Assembly (NCBI GenBank): GCA_037445185.1
Contig: JBBIKZ010000034.1
Coordinates: forward strand, 1-21,022
DNA: 21,022 nucleotides
Direction: 5' to 3'
Source of the DNA: JANWZL01 sp037445185
Lineage (GTDB): Bacteria; Pseudomonadota; Gammaproteobacteria; Burkholderiales; Thiobacillaceae
The notes beneath the pieces are model-generated. The model ran no database searches. It had not been told where the DNA came from and worked only from the letters and a program-made list of their open reading frames with translations. The translations under genes were made by a program, and so were the position numbers. Below, in pieces: positions 10,499-18,790 of this stretch (positions are counted from its first letter, which is position 1; each line of letters starts with the position of its first letter).

Positions 10499-11458
10499 AT
10501 GCGCGACACTTCTCTCTCCAGCCCGTCTATGGACCACCCCAGGGTCGCCATCCTCGGCGCCGGTCCGGCCGGCATGTCCTGCGCCAACGCCTGCCTGTCC
10601 TACGGCCTCGCGCCGCTGGTGATCGAGGCGAGCGAGCACGTCGGCGGCACCCAGCGCAGCAATTTCCATCCCAACCTGTGGCTGCTGGGCCACCCGGACG
10701 AGACCGGCGAGGAGATGACACGTCGGTTGGCTGCCCATTTCCTGCAACTGCCGGTGACACTCTATCGCGGCAGCCGGCTGCGCGCGGTCGAGCCCATGGG
10801 CGACGGGTTCGTCCTGCAGGTGGACACACCGGCAGGCCTGGTGACGCTCGACGCGCAGGCCATCGTGCTGGCCACCGGCATGCGGCCGCGCGCCACGCTG
10901 GCCTTGGCGGCGCTCGCCGCGCAATCGCCGCGGGTGATCATCGGCCCGCTGTCGGACGCCATCCGCGACCGCGTACGCGATGCCCGCGTCCTCATCCTGG
11001 GCGGCGGCGACAATGCCCTCGACCATGCCCTGTTCCTGGCCGAGCGGGGCAACACGGTGCGGGTGTGCACGCGCGAGCACTTCTCCGCCCGCCGGCCCTT
11101 CCAGGCCGCCTGCGCCGCCAGGCCGGAGATCGAGCTCAAGGACCACTGCATCCCGGGCCTGCTCGAGGTGGAGAGCGAACGCATCGTGGCGCAATGGGGC
11201 AAGGTGCGCGTGCGTTACGACTGGCTGCTGGTGATGTACGGCTATCAGCCCAACACCGAGGTGCTCGCGGCCTTCGCCCCCGGCATTCGGCCGTCCTTGA
11301 CCGCGAGTGGCCACGTGCACGTCGATGCCTGGCAGCGCACCAGTGTGGCCGGCATCTATGCCGCCGGTGACCTCACCGACAGCCCCCAGCCCTCCGTGGC
11401 CACGGCCATCGCCCAGGGGCTGGCGGCGGCCAAGGCGATCGAACGCGACCTGGGGTAG
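10499..11458 (+). CDS. FAD-dependent pyridine nucleotide oxidoreductase, thioredoxin-reductase-like, without redox CxxC
   Basis: Two-dinucleotide-fold flavoprotein of 319 residues. Numbering from the internal Met at 10529: FAD-binding GAGPAG (10-15), an acidic VIEASEHVGG (31-40), the ATGMRP motif (115-120), a NAD(P)-binding LGGGDNALDHALFL (157-170), and the C-terminal FAD motif GIYAAGDLTDSPQPSVATAI (275-294). The order is that of the low-molecular-weight thioredoxin reductase family, but the CxxC that sits in the NADPH domain is absent; Cys residues 18, 180, 195 and 207 are not so arranged. It is therefore more likely a TrxR-like ferredoxin/flavodoxin-NADP reductase or another oxidoreductase. 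Start 10499 and start 10529 are both possible, neither having a clear Shine-Dalgarno. It converges with the epimerase gene with one base between stops. Confidence 0.85.
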   Translation: MRDTSLSSPSMDHPRVAILGAGPAGMSCANACLSYGLAPLVIEASEHVGGTQRSNFHPNLWLLGHPDETGEEMTRRLAAHFLQLPVTLYRGSRLRAVEPMGDGFVLQVDTPAGLVTLDAQAIVLATGMRPRATLALAALAAQSPRVIIGPLSDAIRDRVRDARVLILGGGDNALDHALFLAERGNTVRVCTREHFSARRPFQAACAARPEIELKDHCIPGLLEVESERIVAQWGKVRVRYDWLLVMYGYQPNTEVLAAFAPGIRPSLTASGHVHVDAWQRTSVAGIYAAGDLTDSPQPSVATAIAQGLAAAKAIERDLG

Positions 11459-11459
11459 G

Positions 11460-12470
11460 TCAGGACTTGCCGGTGTAGTCGCGGTACCACGCCACCCAGC
11501 GCGCCAACCCCTCGGCGAGCGGGGTCTTGGGCTCGAAGCCGACGTCGCGCTGCAAGTCCGCCACGTCGGCGTAGGTGGCCACCACGTCGCCCGGCTGCAT
11601 GGGCAGAAAGTTTTTGACCGCCTCGCGGCCGATGGCCTGCTCTAGGGTGCGGATGAAGGTCATGAGCTCCACCGGCTGGTGATTGCCGATGTTGTACACC
11701 CGGTAAGGGGCGTAGCTCGTGCCGGGATCGGGGGCGTCGGTAGCGAACTGCGGGTCGGGCTGGGGCAGGCGGTCGAGCACGCGCAGCGTCCCTTCGACGA
11801 TGTCGTCGATGTATGTGAAGTCGCGCTGCATGCGGCCGTGATTGAAGACATCGATGGGACGGCCCTCGAGGATGGCCGAGGTGAACAGCCACGGCGACAT
11901 GTCCGGCCGCCCCCAGGGGCCGTAGACGGTGAAGTAGCGCAGCCCCGTGGTGGGCAGCGCGTAGAGATGGCTGCAGGCATGGGCCATCAGCTCGTTGGCC
12001 TTTTTCGTTGCTGCGTAGAGGCTCACCGGGTGGTCCACGTTGTCGTGCACCGAGAAGGGCATCCTGGTGTTGGCGCCATAGACGCTGGAGGAGCTGGCGT
12101 AGACCAGATGTTCCACACCGTTGTGTCGACAGCCCTCGAGGATGTTGCCGAAACCCACCAGATTGGTCTGGATGTAGGCGTAGGGGTTCTTGAGCGAATA
12201 GCGCACCCCCGGCTGGGCGGCCAGGTTGATGACGCGCTGGAATCGCTCGCGGGCGAACAGGTCTTCCATGGCCAGCCGGTCGGAGATGTCGGCCTGCACG
12301 GAGCGAAAGCCGGGCAGGGGCTGGAGCTGGCCGAGGCGCGCGAGCTTGAGGCGCGGGTCGTAATAGTCGTTGAGATTGTCCACGCCGACCACCTCGTCGC
12401 CGCGCTCGAGCAGGCGACGGGCGACGTGCATGCCGATGAAGCCGGCGACGCCGGTGACCAGGACCTTCAT
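11460..12470 (-). CDS. NAD-dependent nucleotide-sugar epimerase, UDP-glucuronate 4-epimerase type
   Basis: Extended short-chain dehydrogenase that most resembles UDP-glucuronate 4-epimerases, which make UDP-galacturonate for envelope polysaccharides. The 336 residues hold the Rossmann motif GVAGFIG (7-13), GVDNLNDYYD (29-38), INLAAQPGVRYS (81-92), SSSVYG (127-132), the catalytic YxxxK as YAATK (152-156) and RYFTVYGPWGRPDM (about 178-191); NDYYD and AAQPGVRYS are characteristic of this subgroup. GGGAGGT immediately upstream supports the ATG at 12470 over a longer in-frame start at 12530, which would overlap waaA. It is divergent from waaA, fitting a role in LPS core or capsule sugar supply, though the exact nucleotide sugar is inferred. 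Convergent with the flavoprotein gene. Confidence 0.88.
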   Translation of the reverse strand: MKVLVTGVAGFIGMHVARRLLERGDEVVGVDNLNDYYDPRLKLARLGQLQPLPGFRSVQADISDRLAMEDLFARERFQRVINLAAQPGVRYSLKNPYAYIQTNLVGFGNILEGCRHNGVEHLVYASSSSVYGANTRMPFSVHDNVDHPVSLYAATKKANELMAHACSHLYALPTTGLRYFTVYGPWGRPDMSPWLFTSAILEGRPIDVFNHGRMQRDFTYIDDIVEGTLRVLDRLPQPDPQFATDAPDPGTSYAPYRVYNIGNHQPVELMTFIRTLEQAIGREAVKNFLPMQPGDVVATYADVADLQRDVGFEPKTPLAEGLARWVAWYRDYTGKS

Positions 12471-12493
12471 ACCCACCTCCCCCCGCAAAGCGA

Positions 12494-12524
12494 GGGATTC
12501 TAGCACGCAAGCGGCTAGAATCCC
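12494..12524. repeat. Perfect inverted repeat in the epimerase/waaA divergent promoter region
   Basis: GGGATTCTAG (12494-12503) and CTAGAATCCC (12515-12524) are exact reverse complements around an 11-base spacer. Each arm carries TAGAAT, one mismatch plus shift-free match of four of six positions or better to a -10 box, reading outward on opposite strands: toward the epimerase (start 12470) and toward waaA (start 12529). The waaA copy ends only about seven bases before the ATG, which would imply a leaderless or nearly leaderless transcript. The symmetry equally fits a dimeric regulator's operator or a hairpin. Confidence 0.7.
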
Positions 12525-12528
12525 GACC

Positions 12529-13836
12529 ATGCACCGGCTCTACACCCTGGCCTGGTGGCTGCTGCTGCCCCTGGCCTTCCTGCATCTCATCTGGCGTGCC
12601 CGACGCCAGCCGGACTACCTGCGGCACTGGGGCGAACGTCTGGGTGGGGCGCCCCGGCTCGACGGCCGGCCGGTCATCTGGGTGCACGCCGTGTCGGTGG
12701 GCGAGACCCGCGCCGCCGCGCCGCTCGTCGAGGCCCTCATCGCACGCCATCCGGACCACACCCTGCTGCTCACCCACACCACCCCCACCGGCCGGCAGAC
12801 CGGCGCCACCCTGTTCGGCGCGCGCGTGGTGCAGGCCTACCTGCCCTACGACCTGCCGTGGTGTGTGCGCCGCTTCCTCGACCGCACCCGTCCTCGCCTG
12901 GGGGTGATCCTGGAGACCGAGGTCTGGCCCAATCTGCTCGCCGCCTGCGCCGGGCGGCAGGTCCCGGTCTATCTCGTCAATGCGCGCCTGTCCGAGCGCT
13001 CGGCGCGCGGCTATGCCCGGCTGCGCGGGCTCACCCGGGCAACCCTCGCACGCTTCAAGGGCATCGCCGCCCAGACCGAGGCCGACGCCCAACGCCTGCG
13101 CCGGCTCGGGGCGCCGGCGGTGCGCGTGGCCGGCAACCTCAAGTTCGACGTGCCGCCGCCCGCGGACACCGCCGAGCGCGCGGCCGAGCTGCGCGCGGCC
13201 TTCGGCTCACGCTTCGTCTTTCTCGCCGCCAGCACGCGCGAAGGGGAGGAGGCGCTGCTGCTCGATGCGCTGGCCCACCTCGACCTGCCGGCGCCGCTTC
13301 TGGTCCTCGTCCCCCGACACCCGCAGCGCTTCGAGGCAGTGGCGCGGCTGATCAAGGCGCGGGGGCTCGAGCTCACCCGCCGCAGCGAGCGGCGTGCCGT
13401 GGCAACCGGCGCGCCGGTCTTCCTCGGCGACAGCATGGGGGAACTCGCCGCCTACTACGCTGCCGCCGACGTCGCCTTTGTCGGCGGCAGCCTGCTGCCA
13501 TACGGCGGGCAAAATCTCATCGAAGCGGCGGCGGCCGGCGTGCCCATCCTGATCGGGCCGCATACCTGGAACTTCGCCGCGGCGGCCGAGGCGGCCGTCG
13601 CCTGCGGCGCGGCGCTGCGGGTGGACGATGCGGCGGCGCTCAGGGCCGCGCTGTTGGCGCTCCATGCCGATCCCGACCGGCGCCGCCGCATGGCGGCGGC
13701 GGGGGTGGCCTATGCCCAGGTCCATCGCGGGGCGACCCAGCGGGTCATGGCCATGCTCGAACGGGAGCTCCCGCCTGCGTCGGGTGGGTCGGCATGGACC
13801 GACCGGCGCAACGCCAGGCGAGCGCTGAACGACTAA
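12529..13836 (+). CDS. waaA: 3-deoxy-D-manno-octulosonic acid (Kdo) transferase
   Basis: Transfers Kdo from CMP-Kdo to lipid IVA at the cytoplasmic face of the inner membrane, an essential step in LPS synthesis (family GT30). The 435 residues start with a hydrophobic membrane anchor (about 5-21) followed by WRARRQPDYLRHWGERLG. The catalytic-base motif is WVHAVSVGET (51-60, Glu59). Also seen are TPTGRQTG, LETEVWPNLL, VNARLSERSARGY and AGNLKFDV, and the C-terminal nucleotide-binding part with GDSMGELAAYYAAADVAFVGG, then YGGQNLIEAAAAGVPILIGP split across the next strand. The ATG at 12529 gives the standard N-terminus; no Shine-Dalgarno precedes it. About 20 poorly conserved residues end the protein. 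The stop overlaps the stop of the convergent tolC-like gene by four bases. Also called kdtA. Confidence 0.95.
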   Translation: MHRLYTLAWWLLLPLAFLHLIWRARRQPDYLRHWGERLGGAPRLDGRPVIWVHAVSVGETRAAAPLVEALIARHPDHTLLLTHTTPTGRQTGATLFGARVVQAYLPYDLPWCVRRFLDRTRPRLGVILETEVWPNLLAACAGRQVPVYLVNARLSERSARGYARLRGLTRATLARFKGIAAQTEADAQRLRRLGAPAVRVAGNLKFDVPPPADTAERAAELRAAFGSRFVFLAASTREGEEALLLDALAHLDLPAPLLVLVPRHPQRFEAVARLIKARGLELTRRSERRAVATGAPVFLGDSMGELAAYYAAADVAFVGGSLLPYGGQNLIEAAAAGVPILIGPHTWNFAAAAEAAVACGAALRVDDAAALRAALLALHADPDRRRRMAAAGVAYAQVHRGATQRVMAMLERELPPASGGSAWTDRRNARRALND

Positions 13837-15140
13837 TTCTTGAGCAGGGCGTCGATGCCCGCGAGGTCTTCCTCGCTGAGGCTCCCGGCCGCGGCCTTGA
13901 GCCTGAGCCCCGCCAGCAGGACCTGATAGCGCGCGGCGGAGAGGTCGCGCAGGGTGACGTAGCGCTGCTGCTCGGCGTTGAGCACGTCCACGCGGGTGCG
14001 CACCCCCACCTCGAGGCCCAGCTTGGTCGATTCGAGCTGCGCCTCATTGGAGACCAGGGCCTGCTCCAGCGCCTTGACGCGGGCTTCGCCGGAGACGACA
14101 CCGAGATAGGCCTCGCGCGCCTCGAGGGCGGCCTGGCGGCGGGCGTTGTCGAGTTCGTGGCGGGCGCGCTCGAGGTTGGCCACCGCCTCGCGCACGCGCG
14201 CATCGGTGCCACCGCCCTGGTAGAGGGGGAGGTTCAATTCCAGGCCGATGGTGCCGGTGCGGACGTCTCCCGAGGCCCCGCCAGGCAGCGTGCTGGTGCG
14301 GCGGGTATCGTTGTAGCTGGCCGTCAGATCGAGGCTGGGGTAGTGGCCGCCGCGCTGCCGCTCCACCTCGCGGCGGGCGATCTCCAGGGCACCTAGGTTG
14401 AGCAACACGGCCAGGCTTTGCTCCTGTGCCTGCTGCACCCAGGCGTCCATGGCGGGCGGGCTGGGCAGGGGCAGCACGACCGGGTCCTTGAGCGGCGCGA
14501 GCCGCGGCGCGTTCCGGTTGATCAGCTTCTCCAGCGCCCGGCGCTTGACCTCCAGCTCGTTCTCAGCGGCGATCTCCTGCGCCACGGCGAGGTCGTAGCG
14601 GGCCTGGGCCTCGTGGCTGTCGACGATGGTGGCGGCCCCCACCTCGAAGGCCTTGTGCGCCTGGGCGAGCTGCTCGGCGAAGGCCTGCTTCTGGGCCCGT
14701 GCGCTGGTCAGGTTGTCCTCGGCCAGCAGCACGTCGAAATAGGCCTGCGCCGCGCGCAGCAGCAGCTCCTGCCGCGCCAGGCGCAACTGCTGCTCGGCGA
14801 GCTGGACCTGCAGCCTGGCCTGGGCCAGGGTCTCCAGGTTCTGCTTGCGGTAGATCGGCTGTGTGAGCGCGAGGCCGTAGCCGTAGGGCTGGTTGGAGGT
14901 GCCGCCGGGGGCGGCGCTGACCTCGGTGTCGGTGTTGCGGGCGAAGGCGGTGAGGTTGAGACTGGGCAGCAGGGCGGCGCGCGCCTGCGGCAGGCGCTCC
15001 TGCCCGGCCCGGTAGACCTCGCGCGCGGCGGCGTACTGCGCATCGTTGGCGAGCGCCAAGCGGTAGATGTCGCTCAGGTTCTCGGCGGCAGCGAGCGGTG
15101 CCAGCAGTGACAGGGCGAGGACGAGGAGACGGCGGCGCAT
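13833..15140 (-). CDS. tolC: TolC-family outer-membrane efflux/secretion channel
   Basis: Trimeric outer-membrane channel that works with inner-membrane transporters in drug efflux or type I secretion. The 435-residue product starts with a signal peptide (MRRRLLVLALSLLAPLAAA, cleavage probably before ENLSDIY) and continues with ENLSDIYRLALANDAQYAAA, the typical first helix. Two tandem structural repeats follow: long helices rich in Ala, Gln and Glu, and strand segments such as LNLTAFARN, YGYGLALTQPIYRKQ and GTIGLELNLPLYQGG. LDLTASYNDTR and GVRTRVDVLNAEQQ are family hallmarks. The internal ATG at 15140 is preferred over 15185 because it places the signal peptide at the N-terminus. It is the last gene of the probable pcm-like – rhodanese – tolC operon, 19 bases after the rhodanese stop. 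Which transporter it serves is not visible here. Confidence 0.93.
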   Translation of the reverse strand: MRRRLLVLALSLLAPLAAAENLSDIYRLALANDAQYAAAREVYRAGQERLPQARAALLPSLNLTAFARNTDTEVSAAPGGTSNQPYGYGLALTQPIYRKQNLETLAQARLQVQLAEQQLRLARQELLLRAAQAYFDVLLAEDNLTSARAQKQAFAEQLAQAHKAFEVGAATIVDSHEAQARYDLAVAQEIAAENELEVKRRALEKLINRNAPRLAPLKDPVVLPLPSPPAMDAWVQQAQEQSLAVLLNLGALEIARREVERQRGGHYPSLDLTASYNDTRRTSTLPGGASGDVRTGTIGLELNLPLYQGGGTDARVREAVANLERARHELDNARRQAALEAREAYLGVVSGEARVKALEQALVSNEAQLESTKLGLEVGVRTRVDVLNAEQQRYVTLRDLSAARYQVLLAGLRLKAAAGSLSEEDLAGIDALLKN

Positions 15141-15159
15141 GACGGGTTCTGTGGGTCGT

Positions 15160-15483
15160 TCAATAGGTGGGCATGATAGGGTCAACCTCTTTGGCCCAGG
15201 CGTCCACCCCGCCGCTCAGGTTGATGACGCGCGTGTAACCGCTGTGGTCGAGAAAGCGGGCGACATGGAAGCTGCGCACGCCATGGTGGCAGATCACGAC
15301 GATGTCCCGGTCGCGCGGCAGTTCATGCACCCGTGCCGGGATGCCGTTCATGGGCAGCGAGAGCGCGCCCTCGATGTGGCAGCGCTCGAACTCCCAGGGT
15401 TCACGCACGTCCAGCAGCAGGGGTTGCTCCCGGCCCGGGTCCTCCAGCCAGGCCTTCAGTTCTGCGGGACGGATGTGCTGCAT
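15160..15483 (-). CDS. Single-domain rhodanese-like sulfurtransferase
   Basis: A 107-residue single rhodanese domain, probably cytoplasmic, moving sulfane sulfur via a Cys persulfide (substrate unknown). Visible are the N-terminal MQHIRPAELKAWL, the CH2A-like LLLDVREPWEFERCHIEGA (22-40), the active-site loop CHHGVRS with Cys65 (65-71), and the C-terminal GYTRVINLSGGVDAWAKEVD (82-101). Length is full for this class (GlpE is 108). Cys65 makes it potentially active. It stands between the Pcm-like gene (stop 41 bases upstream) and the tolC-like gene (start 19 bases downstream), in a gene order I associate with betaproteobacteria. That neighbourhood suggests co-expression rather than a shared pathway. 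thiC nearby is divergent, and a sulfur-delivery link to thiamine synthesis would be speculation. Confidence 0.9.
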   Translation of the reverse strand: MQHIRPAELKAWLEDPGREQPLLLDVREPWEFERCHIEGALSLPMNGIPARVHELPRDRDIVVICHHGVRSFHVARFLDHSGYTRVINLSGGVDAWAKEVDPIMPTY

Positions 15484-15523
15484 GCCGGCCGTGGCGCGGA
15501 TCGTCTTGCGGCGGCGCCTGCGC

Positions 15524-16177
15524 TCAGAACACGAAGCGCTCGGGCGCGAGGGCGTTGACGAGCGGCTTGAGAGCGGTCTCGAACAACACGTCGGTGCGGC
15601 GCGCGTGCTCGCCGAAATGGGTGATGAGCTGCGCCTGCATGACCGGCGACTCGCCCACCACGGCGAAGAGCCGCCCCCCCGGATGGAGCCGGTCGAGATA
15701 GGCCGTCGGCAGCACGGGGGTGGCGCCGGTCAGCACGATGACGTCGAAGCGGCCGTCCTCGGACCAGTCGCGCGCCGCGTCCCCGGTCTTGACCTGCACG
15801 TTGGCCAAGCCGTGCGCCTTGAGCTTCGCTTCGGCCGACGACTTCAGATCGGGATAGATCTCCACGCTCACCACCTGCATGGCCTGGGCGGCCATGAGGG
15901 CGGTGAGATAGCCGCTGCCGGTGCCGACCTCCAGCACCCGTTCGGTGCGCTTGATCGCCAGCGCCTGCAGCACCCGCGCCTCGATCTTGGGGTACCACAT
16001 GGCCTCGCCGTGGCCAAGGGGGATCTCCATGTCGGCGAAGGCGAGCGAGCGGTAGACCGGGGGCACGAAGTCCTCGCGCTTGACCCGGGCGAGCAAGTCC
16101 AGGACGTTCTGATCCAGCACCTCCCAGGGGCGGATCTGCTGCTCGATCATGTTGTGGCGCGCCAGTTCGTAGTCCAT
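15524..16177 (-). CDS. Protein-L-isoaspartate O-methyltransferase-like protein
   Basis: SAM-dependent methyltransferase of the PCMT family by overall plan: 217 residues, N-terminal ARHNMIEQQIRPWEVLD (6-22), KREDFVP (33-39), the pre-motif region PLGHGEAMWYPKIEARVLQA (53-72), motif I VLEVGTGSGYLTALMA (81-96), VVSVEIYPDL, DVIVLTGATPVLP and a C-terminal FETALKPLVNALAP. Classical Pcm enzymes, which methylate isoaspartyl residues for protein repair, have GHGQTIS followed by a Pro in the second block; here the Gln-Thr-Ile-Ser stretch is replaced by Glu-Ala-Met-Trp. It is therefore a divergent Pcm whose repair activity is uncertain. First gene of the probable operon with rhodanese and tolC; divergent from thiC. 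A candidate -10 TAACAT lies at 16211-16216 on the minus strand. Confidence 0.88.
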   Translation of the reverse strand: MDYELARHNMIEQQIRPWEVLDQNVLDLLARVKREDFVPPVYRSLAFADMEIPLGHGEAMWYPKIEARVLQALAIKRTERVLEVGTGSGYLTALMAAQAMQVVSVEIYPDLKSSAEAKLKAHGLANVQVKTGDAARDWSEDGRFDVIVLTGATPVLPTAYLDRLHPGGRLFAVVGESPVMQAQLITHFGEHARRTDVLFETALKPLVNALAPERFVF

Positions 16178-16313
16178 GCTCCGTTGCGTCGAGACCGGTG
16201 ATTCGGCCCGATGTTAGCACAGGGCCCGCTCCGCCCGATATCGCCCGGCACCGCGCGCAGTGGGGTTTTTCCCTTGTGCATGAAGCGGATGAATGGGTGT
16301 ATCCTGCCGACAT

Positions 16314-16390
16314 TCGCTAGGGGTCCGGTCGCGTGCCGGTGAGAAACACCCTTGGAACCTGATCCGGGTCATACCGGCGTAGGGAAGCGA
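16314..16390 (+). ncRNA. TPP riboswitch (THI element) upstream of thiC
   Basis: Thiamine-pyrophosphate aptamer that represses thiC when TPP is abundant. Outer helix P1 is TCGCT (16314-16318) with AGCGA (16386-16390). P2 uses AGGGGT (16319-16324) with ACACCCTT; a short P3 is formed by CCGG (16325-16328) and CCGG (16336-16339). The conserved loop reads TGAGAAA, and the thi-box core ACCCTTGGAACCTGATCC, then the P4/P5 strand ATACCGGCGTAGGGAA, fit the family closely. The one notable departure is G instead of the usual C just before TGAGA. The aptamer ends about 50 bases before the thiC start. Confidence 0.95.
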
Positions 16391-16412
16391 TGGCCATGGG
16401 CCGCTGCTTTCC
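16382..16412 (+). promoter_or_regulatory. Possible riboswitch expression platform
   Basis: GGGAAGCG (16382-16389), which includes most of the 3' strand of P1, can pair with TGCTTTCC (16405-16412) in eight contiguous pairs, two of them G-U. This hairpin is mutually exclusive with P1, as expected for an alternative off-ligand fold. I see no T-run terminator or obvious anti-Shine-Dalgarno, so the downstream mechanism is unresolved. Confidence 0.4.
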
Positions 16413-16441
16413 GATGTCGCCACAGACAGTAGGAGTCGCCC

Positions 16442-18355
<1,914 letters not shown>

Positions 18356-18453
18356 CGACCTTCAGCACTTGTGCACGTGTTCGTCACGAGCGACCCGAGG
18401 TTGAAGCGAGAAGCGAAATCGCAAGATCGGTACGGCGAGCATCACGGCTGACG

Positions 18454-18487
18454 AACGGCCCGCGTCGACCCTGCCCCCGGGCCGTTT
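18454..18487 (+). terminator. Candidate Rho-independent terminator after thiC
   Basis: AACGGCCCG (18454-18462) and CGGGCCGTT (18478-18486) form a perfect 9-bp stem around a 15-base loop, followed by one more T. It lies about 100 bases past the thiC stop. The T-tract is short (TTT) and the loop large, so termination efficiency is uncertain. Confidence 0.45.
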
Positions 18488-18666
18488 CACCGGGCCTGTC
18501 TCACTCGTCGAGTCGGCCCGAGCCCGGATATTCATGAGGCCGCCCCTAACTTCGTACATTTGTCGCGCCTGGCCTACCTTGACGGGCAGGCTGGCAGAAA
18601 ACCCTCTTTTACCGCCGGGCTAGGGCGTGCGAGATAGGGCAGGGTTGGGTGTCGGCATAGGTCGGC

Positions 18667-18681
18667 CCGCCATGATGGCGG
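18667..18681. repeat. Short palindrome upstream of selO
   Basis: CCGCCAT and ATGGCGG flank a single central G, a perfect 7-bp dyad 110 bases before the selO start. It could be a regulator binding site or a small hairpin; no promoter elements are recognisable next to it. Confidence 0.4.
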
Positions 18682-18790
18682 AGGCGACGGTTCGGCAGCC
18701 TTGTCCCTCCAGTCAGTAGGGTGGAATTCGCGCCGCCGGCCGCCATATCCTGCCCAACAGCATCGTGCTTGCCCAACGGCCACCCCCTCC

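Larger units (their letters stand above)
18356..18790. other. Non-coding stretch between thiC and selO
   Basis: About 435 bases without a gene I can support. The short ORFs in it (for example minus 18362-18559 and minus 18574-18819) lack family features and ribosome sites. The stretch holds a terminator-like hairpin at 18454-18487, a 15-base odd palindrome at 18667-18681, and TGCCCAAC twice (18751-18758 and 18770-18777) just before selO. The segment around 18713-18730 (AGTCAGTAGGGTGGAATT) resembles short dispersed intergenic elements of proteobacteria, but only by impression. Confidence 0.6.

Noticed and set aside
10499..11458. Call as thioredoxin reductase (trxB)
   Set aside because: The CxxC required for thioredoxin reduction is missing.
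16274..16305. TTGTGC ... TATCCT as thiC promoter
   Set aside because: The spacing is 20 bases and both hexamers are poor matches.
18362..18559. 65-residue minus-strand ORF after thiC
   Set aside because: No recognisable domain or ribosome site, and it contains the terminator-like stem; not supported as a gene.
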